Below, piece after piece: positions 14,502 through 23,126 of a DNA stretch of 64,000 bases; position 1 is the stretch's first letter; each line of letters starts with the position of its first letter. Where the stretch lies: assembly GCA_022487055.1 (NCBI GenBank), contig JAKVJJ010000005.1, positions 1-64,000 of the forward strand, in the 5' to 3' direction. Source of the DNA: Oscillospiraceae bacterium (GTDB taxonomy: Bacteria > Bacillota > Clostridia > Oscillospirales > Acutalibacteraceae). Both the position numbers and the translations under genes were made by a program. The notes beneath the pieces are model-generated. The model ran no database searches and was not told the DNA's origin. It saw only the letters and a program-made list of their open reading frames with translations.

Positions 14502-17129
14502 TTGAATCCTATAATTCTTAACAAGAGCGGCATCACCATTCAAGGAAAAAAAACGGTTCTGCTCTGCGCCTCCCTTTTTTATTTCAGAATTCCACGCGCG
14601 GAATGGGAAGATCGGATTGTAAAACTGAAGGAGTCCGGCTACAACTGTGTGGATGCTTATTTTCCATGGAATTATCATGAAACCGCACCGGGCAAATGGG
14701 ACTTTTCGGGTGAAAAAGATGTGGCCGCTTACCTTAACCTGCTAGCGAAACATGAAATGTATGTGATTGCCCGCCCCGGCCCATATATTTGCTCCGAGTG
14801 GGACGGCGGTGCACTGCCCGCATGGGTGCTGACCGACCCGGAAATGAAAATCCGCGAAAATGACTCCAAATATCTTGCCGCAGTGCAGCAATGGTATGAC
14901 CATATCCTTCCCGTTCTGGCGGCACACCAAGTTGGACAGGGTGGCACTGTGGTTCTGATGCAGCTTGACAATGAGCTGGATTTCTATGACTGCTGTAATC
15001 CGCGCGCCTACATGGAAGCACTGCGGGATATCACTCGCACCGCAGGCATTACGGTGCCGCTGTTCGGTTGCGCAGGTCAGGCCAATGTGGAAGGTGCTAC
15101 CGGTTGGGCAGATGGAGTGGACATCAGCTTTAATTTTTACGGTAATGTCTGCGACCCGCACTTCAACGAAAAATTCCACTACTACGCCAAGCGGATGGAA
15201 GCATTTGACCGCCCGCTGCTGGTCAGTGAAACCAGCTGCGACCACCTGCTGCTGCGGCAGGAACTGGCTGCCGGGGCAAAACTGCTTGGGCCATACAATC
15301 AGGTCGGCGGCACAAATTTCGGCTTTACCGGCAGTACAAATAATTGGGGCACACGCGAAAATCCTGCTTCGTTTATTACTACCTACTATAGCGGTGACAA
15401 CATGATTGGCCCGGCAGGGGAACTGCGTACCCAGTACTTTGAAGGCCGTTGCTTTGCAGGACTGCTGCACACGTTTGGGGAGGCTTTAGCGAGTGCTGAG
15501 TCCGTCATAGATGAAGCTTTGACAATTCCATGCAGTTTTCAGACAAATGCTGTGTTTTACCGGCTTGCACTTGCGGACGGCGGCAGTCTAGTCTGTGTGC
15601 CGAACCTTGGGGAACAGGACGGTACAGCTCATATACAGTATCATGAAATAGATGCAGAAGTAACCGTCTGTGCGCACGATGCGCCATTCTATCCAATGCA
15701 GGTTCCGTTGTCTTTGTTTGGCGGATGTGGAACGTTATGTTTTGCAAACGGTGAATTGGAAAACGCTGAACGGAAAAGCGGTGAACTGGTGTTGACTTTC
15801 TGGTCGGAAAGCAGCACACCGTACGCTAAATTAGAAATAGCAGGAAAGACACTCCGACTTACAGAAGAAAATCCGTGTGTAAATGGTGTGCGTGCTGTCT
15901 TTGTAAAAAAACACGCCCTGCGTTCCCTGCCACTTGCGGGTGTGCCAACTCCAAAGCAACAGGAGGAAACGAAAATATCATCAGCAGATTGTTTGAGCAA
16001 AATTTGTGCAAGTGAAAATCTGCTGGTGAACCTGCCGTATCAAACCGTACCGGTTCAGCCGCTGGAGTGCCTTGGTGTGTACCGTGGCATGGGCAGCTAT
16101 GGGTTTTCAGTAAAGGGACAAGGACTTTTGCTGCTGGGCGGTAGTGACATTGTCAGCGTTTGCCGCCACGGTTTTGTAAAAGCTTATGCGGATGCGGGGG
16201 CAACACGCTGGTTTTCCGGCAGTGGATACTATGAAGTGCTGACTGCTATTTGGGGACACAGCAATTTTGCAGATGCACGAAAGCCGGCGCTGATGTTGAA
16301 CTCTGCCCGTGGTATTACAGGTGCAGTGGATGTTTGTGCGGTACAAGAAATGGAAAGCAACTGGTTTTTCAGTTACTCTGAAAATTGCCTTCCGGATTCT
16401 CTGCGTGTACCGCAACGTGCAGTGGAAACTATGGTCTCTATCAACACATGGAACACCACCCGAACCCCTCTATATGCAATTTACCGTAAAACAGTCGTGT
16501 TGCTTCCCGATTGCAATAGCTTTGTTCTGCAGATAAAAAATCCATCTGCACAGACCGTTGTCTATGTAGACGGGAAACGGGCGGAGCTTGTGAATCCGCT
16601 GAATCCATTTGTAGACTTGAGTGCGTTCCTCTGTGGAAAGAAGACGGCAGAACTGGAACTGTGCGTTACGAAACGGGATTGGAACGAGCCTGTGGGTATT
16701 CCAGTGCTGTATTCCGGCAGATGGATTGAAAACTGCGATTTTGCTCCGCTGCCGGAGAAAGCGCTTACAGAAATTGTGCAGAACTGTGCCGCAAACATAA
16801 ATTGCCAACTGCCGCTGCATCTGAAACCGGGCAGTATGACATTGGTACAGCTGCAGTTGCCGACAATCCCACAGCAAAGTATGTACCTTCATATTCGTGG
16901 CAAAAGCATTTTGGCGGCTGTATGGGCAGGGGACCGGCTGCTAGGACGTGTCCTAAACTGGGAGGAATCCCCCACGATGTGCGGAGACCCGAACTTAATT
17001 TATATGCCGGCATCTTACTGCGAAGGTGCCAAATCTGTAAGCTTATTGGTCACTGCATTGGATTCGGATGCAGAATTGACTTGTGTAAAGACAGAAATAC
17101 CGGTATTATCAAAAACAGTTCAACAATGA
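14502..17129 (+). CDS. GH35-type beta-galactosidase, cytoplasmic
   Basis: 875 aa with no signal peptide. The N-terminal TIM barrel carries GH35 marks: YFPWNYHE, ARPGPYICSEWDGGALPAW and MQLDNELDFYD (acid/base Glu after Asn), then LVSETSCDH (candidate nucleophile Glu) and GGTNFGFTG. C-terminal beta domains follow. The usual QxENEYG motif is altered to QLDNELD, so the family member is divergent, although the NE pair is kept. It probably hydrolyses galactosides brought in by the upstream importer. I favour TTG 14502 as start (SD AAAGGA at 14487-14492, 9-nt spacing); ATG 14493 is in frame but touches the SD. Confidence 0.83.
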   Translation: MNPIILNKSGITIQGKKTVLLCASLFYFRIPRAEWEDRIVKLKESGYNCVDAYFPWNYHETAPGKWDFSGEKDVAAYLNLLAKHEMYVIARPGPYICSEWDGGALPAWVLTDPEMKIRENDSKYLAAVQQWYDHILPVLAAHQVGQGGTVVLMQLDNELDFYDCCNPRAYMEALRDITRTAGITVPLFGCAGQANVEGATGWADGVDISFNFYGNVCDPHFNEKFHYYAKRMEAFDRPLLVSETSCDHLLLRQELAAGAKLLGPYNQVGGTNFGFTGSTNNWGTRENPASFITTYYSGDNMIGPAGELRTQYFEGRCFAGLLHTFGEALASAESVIDEALTIPCSFQTNAVFYRLALADGGSLVCVPNLGEQDGTAHIQYHEIDAEVTVCAHDAPFYPMQVPLSLFGGCGTLCFANGELENAERKSGELVLTFWSESSTPYAKLEIAGKTLRLTEENPCVNGVRAVFVKKHALRSLPLAGVPTPKQQEETKISSADCLSKICASENLLVNLPYQTVPVQPLECLGVYRGMGSYGFSVKGQGLLLLGGSDIVSVCRHGFVKAYADAGATRWFSGSGYYEVLTAIWGHSNFADARKPALMLNSARGITGAVDVCAVQEMESNWFFSYSENCLPDSLRVPQRAVETMVSINTWNTTRTPLYAIYRKTVVLLPDCNSFVLQIKNPSAQTVVYVDGKRAELVNPLNPFVDLSAFLCGKKTAELELCVTKRDWNEPVGIPVLYSGRWIENCDFAPLPEKALTEIVQNCAANINCQLPLHLKPGSMTLVQLQLPTIPQQSMYLHIRGKSILAAVWAGDRLLGRVLNWEESPTMCGDPNLIYMPASYCEGAKSVSLLVTALDSDAELTCVKTEIPVLSKTVQQ

Positions 17130-17234
17130 ATGGTCAAGTTTCCAATGGGTGAAGGTCTTTCTACGCTGGCCTCCTGACGGTGGCCAAGTTGGCTTCAGCT
17201 TTTTCGCAATCTTGAATTTTATAATGTGATAAAT

Positions 17235-17272
17235 AAGCAGCGAGCATATCAAATATACGCTTGCTGCTTTCT
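17235..17272. terminator. Hairpin between GH35 and the TPM gene
   Basis: AAGCAGCGAGC (17235-17245) pairs with GCTTGCTGCTT (17259-17269), flanked by short A/T runs; convergent genes end on both sides. Confidence 0.5.
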
Positions 17273-17319
17273 TGTATATCTATTTAATTTTGCCCTAAAT
17301 TACAATTTCAGCTGAAATT

Positions 17320-18111
17320 TTAAAAGCTGCCGGAAGCGCCGCCGCCGTCCGAGGAACCTCCGCCGCCGCTGAAGCCACCACCGCCGAAAGAATCACCGCC
17401 GCCAAAAAATCCGCCGCCGTTATCGTCGCCGAAATTTCCAAAGTTTCCGCCGCCGAAGCCTCCAAAGCCTCCGAATCCGCCGAAAAACCCGTTGTGACCG
17501 TGGAAGCGGCGTGTGGACAGAAACAGTATCAGAGCAATCACAATAATAATCGGCACATAACTTTTTCCTCTGCTATGCGTGGATTTATGTGCCGGAGCAG
17601 ATACAGCAGAATTGCTGATGCCAAGTTTTTTCAGTGTCTGAACATAAATTTCCCGCACACCGGAATTATAGTCGCCGTCTTTCAAATAGGACACACCTGT
17701 ATCCAGCAAATCCTTGCTCTCAATATCGGTAATGTCCCCCTGCAAACCGTTGCCAACTTCTATACGGTCTTTGTGGTCATTGACGGAAAGCAGCAAGAGA
17801 ATTCCTTTGTCGGACTCCTTGTCACCGATGCCCCACTGATTAAACAGCGCATTGCTGTAATCCTCGACACTCTCGCCGCCTAAGTCTTTGACCGTGACAA
17901 CGACAAACTGAATGCCATTTTTGGATTGAAGCTGTTCACTGCCGCTGTTGACCTGATTTCGGGTTTCTTCTGAAAGCACACCCGCAAAATCATTGGCAAA
18001 TTTACCTGTTGACGCCGGCACCTGAATAGCTGCCGCCGCGGAAACCATCCCGCAGACAAAAATCGCCGCACTCAAAAGCAAGCAGGCCAGCGTTCTTCTC
18101 ATTTTCTTCAT
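17320..18111 (-). CDS. TPM-domain (YgcG-like) membrane protein with Gly-rich tail
   Basis: 263 aa. Signal peptide (about 1-30), TPM domain (about 35-155; FANDFAGVLSEETRNQV, GIQFVVVTVKDLGG, GIGDKESDKGILLLLS, RIEVGNGLQGDITD), a membrane segment near 185-203, and an extended Gly/Phe-rich tail ending SSDGGGASGSF. TPM proteins are envelope proteins, usually paired with LemA as here (LemA 23 nt upstream); a role in membrane-protein quality control is proposed for related families. Start at ATG 18111 with SD GGGAGA; a GTG 15 nt upstream is less likely. Confidence 0.88.
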   Translation of the reverse strand: MKKMRRTLACLLLSAAIFVCGMVSAAAAIQVPASTGKFANDFAGVLSEETRNQVNSGSEQLQSKNGIQFVVVTVKDLGGESVEDYSNALFNQWGIGDKESDKGILLLLSVNDHKDRIEVGNGLQGDITDIESKDLLDTGVSYLKDGDYNSGVREIYVQTLKKLGISNSAVSAPAHKSTHSRGKSYVPIIIVIALILFLSTRRFHGHNGFFGGFGGFGGFGGGNFGNFGDDNGGGFFGGGDSFGGGGFSGGGGSSDGGGASGSF

Positions 18112-18134
18112 ATATTTCTCCCGCACAGTGCTTT

Positions 18135-18785
18135 CTATTTAGATGAAGAAGTGTCAAAATTAACTTTCGGCACTTCTTTTGCGGCGCTGTCTGCCTGAAA
18201 CAGTTCCGCTTCCCGAAAGCCGGTCATATTGGCAATCAGGCTTGTGGGGAACTTCTGAATATCCGCGTTATACTCTCCTGCGGCGGTATTATATTTTCCG
18301 CGTGTCTGACGAATACGGTTTTCGGTTCCCTCCAGTTCTGTGGCGAGGTCACGGAACTGACTGCTGGACTGTACTTTCGGGTACTGCTCCACAACCACCA
18401 TCAGACGGCTCAAGGCACTGTCAAGCTGGGTATTGGCCGTATCCTTATCCTTCACCGTGCTGGCACCGGCCATCTTTGCCCGGGCGGAAGCAATGTCATC
18501 ATAAATGCTTTTTTCAACATTGGCAGAACCTTTCACGGTATTCACCAGATTGGGTATCAGGTCATTTCGGCGCTGCAGTTCCGTGTCAATCTGTGCCAAC
18601 TGCGTTTTAACATTCTGCCGTTTGGCCACCAGGCCATTATAAGTACCGACAGATGAAAAAAGCAAAATGGCAAGCACCACTAAAACAATAATTCCCACAA
18701 TGCCTCCTGTACTCATCCGGCGGCGCTGCGGCTGAGATGTATAAACCGGGACGTTGTTCTGTCCGTTGCCATACGAATCGTTCAT
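18135..18785 (-). CDS. LemA family protein
   Basis: 216 aa. A short Gln/Asn-rich N-terminus, one membrane segment (about residues 28-48), and the LemA helical domain (YNGLVAKRQNVKTQLAQIDTELQRRNDLIPNLVNTVKG, then LENRIRQTRGKYN and FPTSLIANMTGF), with the bulk outside or along the membrane. Start at ATG 18785 with SD GGAGGG (18794-18799). Forms a two-gene operon with the TPM protein. Confidence 0.93.
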   Translation of the reverse strand: MNDSYGNGQNNVPVYTSQPQRRRMSTGGIVGIIVLVVLAILLFSSVGTYNGLVAKRQNVKTQLAQIDTELQRRNDLIPNLVNTVKGSANVEKSIYDDIASARAKMAGASTVKDKDTANTQLDSALSRLMVVVEQYPKVQSSSQFRDLATELEGTENRIRQTRGKYNTAAGEYNADIQKFPTSLIANMTGFREAELFQADSAAKEVPKVNFDTSSSK

Positions 18786-18822
18786 TCGTAAATCCCTCCG
18801 TATTGTAAAAACATTTTTATAC

Positions 18823-18851
18823 ATCATAGCATAAAACAAAAATCCGCACAA
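18823..18851 (-). promoter_or_regulatory. Promoter of the lemA-TPM operon
   Basis: On the minus strand, -35 TTGTGC (18846-18851), 17-bp spacer, -10 TATGAT (18823-18828). Confidence 0.55.
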
Positions 18852-19041
18852 CATGGTGTCTCACAAAGACTGCCGTACTGTGCGGAGAAAATTTATGCAG
18901 AATCGAAATTGGCTTTTCACTTTGTTTCATAAGAATTGTCTGCAAATTGCGCTTGGTTTATGCATGCCCTCGCCGTGGATAATCGCTTGAAAATTTTGCA
19001 AAGCACAAAGACTTATTGGCTGCATCCAGACTTTCGTTCGG

Positions 19042-19851
19042 CTAATTGCCGTCTTCAATACTAATTTCATTAAACTTGTCGGTAAGACTCCGGATTTCAA
19101 GATTGTCTTTTTCTGCGCCCACCATATCCAGTACCATCTGGCCGCGGTGCATCATAATCAGCCGGTCACCATAGTCTGCCGCAAATTTCAAATTATGTGT
19201 CACCATCAGTGCAGTTATTTTCTTTTCCTCCACCACATGGCGGGTAATCTGCATCACCGTTTCACTGGAACGCGGGTCAAGCGCCGCTGTGTGCTCATCC
19301 AGAATCAGCAATTCAATCGGTGTCATGGTCGCAATCAGCAAAGCCAGTGCCTGACGCTGTCCGCCGGAAAGGCTGCCCACCTGAATACCCAGTTTGTCTT
19401 CCAGTCCCATATGAAGCTGTGAAAGCTGTTCCTGATAGTAGGCAGTCCGCTTCCGTTCTACACCGGGCTGCAGCAGAAAGTGCCCGCCCTTTTTATCCGC
19501 AAGCGCCATGTTCTCCAGAATCGTCAGTGACGGACAGGTCCCAGCCGCAGGATCCTGAAACACACGCCCAACAAACCGGCTGCGCTCATATTCCTTCATT
19601 TTCGTAATGTCCCGGTGATTCATATAAATACTGCCAGAATCAACCGGAAGGCTGCCGCACAACAAATTGAGAATCGTTGTTTTGCCAGAGCCATTGCTGC
19701 CGACAACCGTCACAAAACTGCCCCGTGCGATCTGTAGATTGAAGTCCTGAAAAAGTACAACCTCATTGACAGAACCGGCATTGAAAGTTTTATCGATATG
19801 TTCCATGCGCACCAAAGGTTCAGATGCGGGTGCGGTCAACTGCTGTGCCAT
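19042..19851 (-). CDS. trpZ: ABC transporter ATP-binding protein, TrpZ-like
   Basis: 269 aa ATPase. Walker A GSNGSGKTT, Q-loop VFQDPAAGTCPSLTILENMA, signature LSGGQRQALALL, Walker B LLILDEHTAALDP, H-loop VTHN. It powers the import system made with the permease and binding protein encoded upstream. The ATG at 19851 has SD AAGGGGG; its first 32 bases overlap the end of the permease gene, so translation is probably coupled. Assignment to tryptophan transport rests on the T-box in front of the operon. Confidence 0.85.
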   Translation of the reverse strand: MAQQLTAPASEPLVRMEHIDKTFNAGSVNEVVLFQDFNLQIARGSFVTVVGSNGSGKTTILNLLCGSLPVDSGSIYMNHRDITKMKEYERSRFVGRVFQDPAAGTCPSLTILENMALADKKGGHFLLQPGVERKRTAYYQEQLSQLHMGLEDKLGIQVGSLSGGQRQALALLIATMTPIELLILDEHTAALDPRSSETVMQITRHVVEEKKITALMVTHNLKFAADYGDRLIMMHRGQMVLDMVGAEKDNLEIRSLTDKFNEISIEDGN

Positions 19852-20740
19852 TGTGCTTCCCCCTTCCTGAGGCAGCGCGGCTTGCCACCAAAGCAGCCAC
19901 AAAAATAATGGACATCAGCATTTTTAGATAATTTGTGTCCATTCCCATCTGCATGGCGGCAGTCAGACAGGTACGGTAAAGAATCATGCCGATAATCGCG
20001 GTCAACGTCGGTTTCATCCACTTGACACGGCCCAGAACAGCCTCACCGATGATGACTGCTGCCAAAGACATCACAACCATGCCGGTACCGGAAGCAATAT
20101 CCGCGCTTTCTTTCTGCTGCGCCAGAACACATCCGGACAATGCCGTCAAGCCATTCCCTATCATCAGGCCGAGAATCTTCATGGTGCCCGGATTTTTTCC
20201 CTGCGAAATGACAAACTGTGCATTGCTGCCGGAAGCACGCAGAAGTAAACCGGAACGTGTTTTTAAATACAAGTCAACCAGAAGCTTCACCACCATGCAG
20301 ACAATCAGTGCCATCAGCACCCAGCCCCACTGGTCAAGCGTCGTGTGCAGTGCCCCGCCCAAACCGCTGTTAAAAATTGTGGGCAAATCATAAAATGGCA
20401 CCACCCCGCGGTCCATAGTAATGACCATATTGACACTGTAAAGAGCAGTCATCACCAGAATGCCGGAGAGCAGGTCGGTAATATGCAGTTTCACATGCAG
20501 CAGACCAGTCACCGCACCCGCCGCCGCACCCGCCGCAAAGCTGACAAGGCACGCAAGCCACGGATTCACGCCGGCACTGATAAGCGCAGCGGCCGTGCAC
20601 ATTCCCAGCGGAAACGAACCATCCACCGTCAAGTCCGGAAAGTCCAGGACTTTATAGGTAATATAAACGCCGACTGCCATAATGCCGTAAATAAATCCCT
20701 CACGCAGGATTACCTGCAAAAGGCCCAAGAAAATATCCAA
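19820..20740 (-). CDS. trpY: ABC transporter permease, TrpY-like (BPD_transp_2 type)
   Basis: 306 aa inner-membrane permease, about eight membrane segments. Typical marks: YITYKVLDFPDLTVDGSFPLG near the N-terminus, GLLLRASGSNAQFVISQGKNP, GNGLTALSGCVLAQQ, ADIASGTGMVVMSLAAVIIGEAVLG. This permease type accompanies PF04392-type binding proteins. It lies 48 nt after the binding-protein gene and overlaps the ATPase gene. The operon starts with a UGG-specifier T-box, suggesting tryptophan or a precursor as cargo. Confidence 0.85.
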   Translation of the reverse strand: MDIFLGLLQVILREGFIYGIMAVGVYITYKVLDFPDLTVDGSFPLGMCTAAALISAGVNPWLACLVSFAAGAAAGAVTGLLHVKLHITDLLSGILVMTALYSVNMVITMDRGVVPFYDLPTIFNSGLGGALHTTLDQWGWVLMALIVCMVVKLLVDLYLKTRSGLLLRASGSNAQFVISQGKNPGTMKILGLMIGNGLTALSGCVLAQQKESADIASGTGMVVMSLAAVIIGEAVLGRVKWMKPTLTAIIGMILYRTCLTAAMQMGMDTNYLKMLMSIIFVAALVASRAASGRGKHNGTAVDRTRI

Positions 20741-20788
20741 ATTTACCCCTGCTTTCTGTCAAACTGAGCCTGCACACCGTATTTTCAG

Positions 20789-21796
20789 TCAGCCATTTTT
20801 TGTGGCTGTTTTCACTGCATCCTGATAAGCGTCCGGCACTGTCAGCTTTAGTTTTGCAAGTACATCCGTATTATAAATCGGCTTGCCAGTACTGACGGTG
20901 TAAATCTTTGTACTTTGCGGCTTTGCCTCTCCTTTTAGAATCTTCCCCGCTATTTTGCCGGTTTCTTCTCCCAAAGCAGTATAGTCAATGCTCACAGAGG
21001 CAAGACATCCATTGCGCACCTGTTCCTCCTCTGAACCAAAGACCGGAACGCCTGCCTTATTCGCCGCCTGCAACTCGCTTTTCATGTTATTGACCACATT
21101 ATTGTCCGTGAAATTATTAAAACAGTCCACGCCCTTTGCCACCAGTGCCTCCGCACCGGCAGCAACTTCACTGGCATTGCTTACTCCCTGTGCCACCACT
21201 TCAAAATCATATTTTGGTGCAATCGTTTTAATCCGCTCCAAATCAGAAACGGAATTGGGTTCACTAGTTGTATACAGAATCCCGATTTTCTTTGCCTTTG
21301 GCAGGAAAGCGCGTATCATTTTAATCTGTGCCTCCAGTGGCAACTGGTCACAGCTTCCGGTGCAGTTGGTGCCGGGCTGTTCCAAACTTTTGGCGAGCTT
21401 TGCGGAAACCGGATTGCTGACCGCCGTGAAAACGACCGGAATGCCGTTTTCTTTTGACGCGGCATAAGCACTCATGGCCGCCGGCGTTGCAATGGCGCCA
21501 ATCAGGTCATATTTTTTGGATGCCATCGTCTGCGCCTGTGTATCGGCGGTAGCGGGTTCGGCCTGTGCATTCTGAAAATCAATCGTCAGGTTCTTGCCTT
21601 GTGTAAAACCCTCATCCGCCAGACCTTTCAGGAACCCTTTGTAGCAGTTATTCAGAGATGGTACCGTTGTGAATTGAATCACGCCGATTTTTTTGCTGCC
21701 CGCCGCTGAACCTGTGCTGCTCCCGCACGCCGTGCAGGACACCGCCAGAGCACCCGCCAGAAGCGCCGCCGCCAAACGTTTCACTTGCTGTTTCAT
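20789..21796 (-). CDS. trpX: ABC substrate-binding lipoprotein, TrpX-like (PF04392 type)
   Basis: 335 aa. Signal peptide with lipobox SCTAC (Cys about residue 23), then a two-domain binding fold (KIGVIQFTTVPSLNNCYKGF, GLADEGFTQGKN, IGAIATPAAMSAY, PVVFTAVSNPV, KKIGILYTTSEPNS) characteristic of ABC_sub_bind proteins. The ATG at 21796 has SD AAGGAGGAG; the open frame continues to 22024 but only as read-through of the T-box leader. First gene of the trpXYZ-like operon; expression is expected to rise when uncharged tRNA-Trp accumulates. Confidence 0.85.
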   Translation of the reverse strand: MKQQVKRLAAALLAGALAVSCTACGSSTGSAAGSKKIGVIQFTTVPSLNNCYKGFLKGLADEGFTQGKNLTIDFQNAQAEPATADTQAQTMASKKYDLIGAIATPAAMSAYAASKENGIPVVFTAVSNPVSAKLAKSLEQPGTNCTGSCDQLPLEAQIKMIRAFLPKAKKIGILYTTSEPNSVSDLERIKTIAPKYDFEVVAQGVSNASEVAAGAEALVAKGVDCFNNFTDNNVVNNMKSELQAANKAGVPVFGSEEEQVRNGCLASVSIDYTALGEETGKIAGKILKGEAKPQSTKIYTVSTGKPIYNTDVLAKLKLTVPDAYQDAVKTATKNG

Positions 21797-21830
21797 CAAA
21801 ACTCCTCCTTCATTGTTAGCAGAAGATATA

Positions 21831-22133
21831 AAAAAGCCTCCTGCCCCTGCTGTAAATTCACAACAGGGACAGGAGGCTTCTAATTCTTTATAAGCTCCTG
21901 CGGTACCACCCAGATTGACGCATATGCGCCCACTCAACCGCATACAAAACATATGCGCTTTCCTTTTAACGGGGAAAGGCTCCGTTTCCCCTACTCGGCA
22001 ATGTGCCTTTCGGTTCACCCTCAAAAGTCCATTCGGTCTGCCGGAACATACCGCATTCTCATCAACGCGCGGCTCTCTGAAATGTTCCCTGCAAACGTAC
22101 TCCTCTTTCTCACAGGTTTTAATGATTTAGTTT
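21831..22133 (-). promoter_or_regulatory. T-box leader, tryptophan (UGG) specifier
   Basis: Transcription-type T-box riboswitch. The minus strand has the T-box core GGGTGGTACCGC (21900-21911), followed by a strong terminator hairpin AAGCCTCCTG/CAGGAGGCTT (21834-21879) with a T run. Stem I near the 5' end has AGAGGAGTACG and an AGAGAG bulge region; the distal side reads GACCGAATGGACTTTTGAGGGTG, where TGG (22029-22031) is the likely specifier codon, i.e. Trp. Uncharged tRNA-Trp would stabilise the antiterminator and open transcription of trpXYZ. Confidence 0.88.
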
Positions 22134-22139
22134 GGTGAT

Positions 22140-22168
22140 ATTATATGCTGGTAAAGTCTATTTGTCAA
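22140..22168 (-). promoter_or_regulatory. Promoter of the T-box/trpXYZ operon
   Basis: On the minus strand, -35 TTGACA (22163-22168), 17-bp spacer, -10 TATAAT (22140-22145). Both hexamers are perfect. Confidence 0.8.
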
Positions 22169-22185
22169 GCGGATTTAAAAATTTC

Positions 22186-22368
22186 TCAAAATCTGGCACT
22201 GCTGCCGCCACGAAAATGCCGCACGACATAAGCAACGAGCCAAATAACCAGCAGCACCTCAGCAATGCGCAGGATAAACACAAAGACAAAAGACAGCACA
22301 TGGCACAGCACCACGATCACCGCAATGGCACACACAAGGGAAACCACATCTTTTATAAATTTGCTCAT
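22186..22368 (-). CDS. Small hydrophobic membrane protein, unknown
   Basis: 60 aa. A short basic start (MSKFIKD), then about 40 hydrophobic residues forming one long or two short membrane segments (VVSLVCAIAVIVVLCHVLSF, LRIAEVLLVIWLVAYVV), and a basic tail RHFRGGSSARF. The frame is supported by its own perfect-spacing promoter (22410-22438) and an SD-like AAAGGCGG before the ATG. No homologue recognised; the operon has no other gene. Confidence 0.6.
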   Translation of the reverse strand: MSKFIKDVVSLVCAIAVIVVLCHVLSFVFVFILRIAEVLLVIWLVAYVVRHFRGGSSARF

Positions 22369-22409
22369 GGAATTTTCCGCCTTTCACTGCATTTGACCAA
22401 TTTCGTTTT

Positions 22410-22438
22410 ATTGTACCGAAATCTGCGGGCGCTGTCAA
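22410..22438 (-). promoter_or_regulatory. Promoter of the small membrane protein gene
   Basis: On the minus strand, -35 TTGACA (22433-22438), 17-bp spacer, -10 TACAAT (22410-22415). Only 4 bp separate it from the opposite-facing -35 at 22443. Confidence 0.75.
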
Positions 22439-22442
22439 GCCA

Positions 22443-22471
22443 TTGACAATTTGCCATATTCAGCTTATAAT
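22443..22471 (+). promoter_or_regulatory. Promoter of the cytidylate-kinase-like gene
   Basis: -35 TTGACA (22443-22448), 17-bp spacer, -10 TATAAT (22466-22471). Both hexamers are perfect. Confidence 0.8.
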
Positions 22472-22517
22472 ATGAATAAGATATTAGTAAATTTGCATGA
22501 ATGAGAGGTGTATCTCT

Positions 22518-23126
22518 ATGAATAACAATGTAATCACGATTTCCCGTCAGTATGGCAGCGGCGGCCGTGAGATTGGGCAGCGGCTGGCAAAAAAGCTTGG
22601 CATTCCGTTTTATGACAAAGAGCTGGTCGCGCTTGCCGCACAAAAAAGCGGTATGAGCGAAGATTACTTTCAGAATGCGGATGAGCGGCGCACAAGCAGC
22701 CTGCTGTATTCCCTTTCAGTGGGGAATTATGCCTTTGACACCCCCGGTACAACCCAGAACCTGATGCCAAATGACAAGCTGTTTCTGCTGCAAAGTCAGA
22801 TTATCCGGAAGGCAGCTGCCAAAGGTCCGTGCGTCATTGTCGGCCGCTGTGCGGATTATGTGCTGCAGGGAAAGCCGCATATCCTGCGTGTCTTTCTTTA
22901 TGCGGACCGGAAATTCCGCATTCAGCACGCGGTGGAAGCCTATGGGCTGAACGCGCAGAAAGCCGACGCGTCTGTAAACAAAATTGACCGCCAGCGTGCC
23001 GCCTATTATAACTTCTACACCAGTTTGAAGTGGAACGACTTCACAAACTATGACCTGTGCCTGAATACTGCTTCCATCGGCTTTGACCGTGCCGTGGAAA
23101 TCATCAGCGCCGCATGCGGCGGATAA
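22518..23126 (+). CDS. Cytidylate kinase-like family protein
   Basis: 202 aa. The P-loop ISRQYGSGGREIGQRLAKKLG and then YDKELVALAA and VIVGRCADYVL define the cytidylate-kinase-like family (PF13189), common in Clostridia. The true substrate is unproven; it is distinct from Cmk. The ATG at 22518 is chosen for the SD GAGAGGTG just upstream; an ATG at 22497 has none. The 3' end overlaps the convergent alkD-like gene by 23 bp. Confidence 0.88.
   Translation: MNNNVITISRQYGSGGREIGQRLAKKLGIPFYDKELVALAAQKSGMSEDYFQNADERRTSSLLYSLSVGNYAFDTPGTTQNLMPNDKLFLLQSQIIRKAAAKGPCVIVGRCADYVLQGKPHILRVFLYADRKFRIQHAVEAYGLNAQKADASVNKIDRQRAAYYNFYTSLKWNDFTNYDLCLNTASIGFDRAVEIISAACGG

Noticed and set aside
21797..22024. 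N-terminal extension of the TrpX-like protein
   Set aside because: It is translation of the T-box leader, including its terminator; the ATG at 21796 has an ideal SD and starts a signal peptide.
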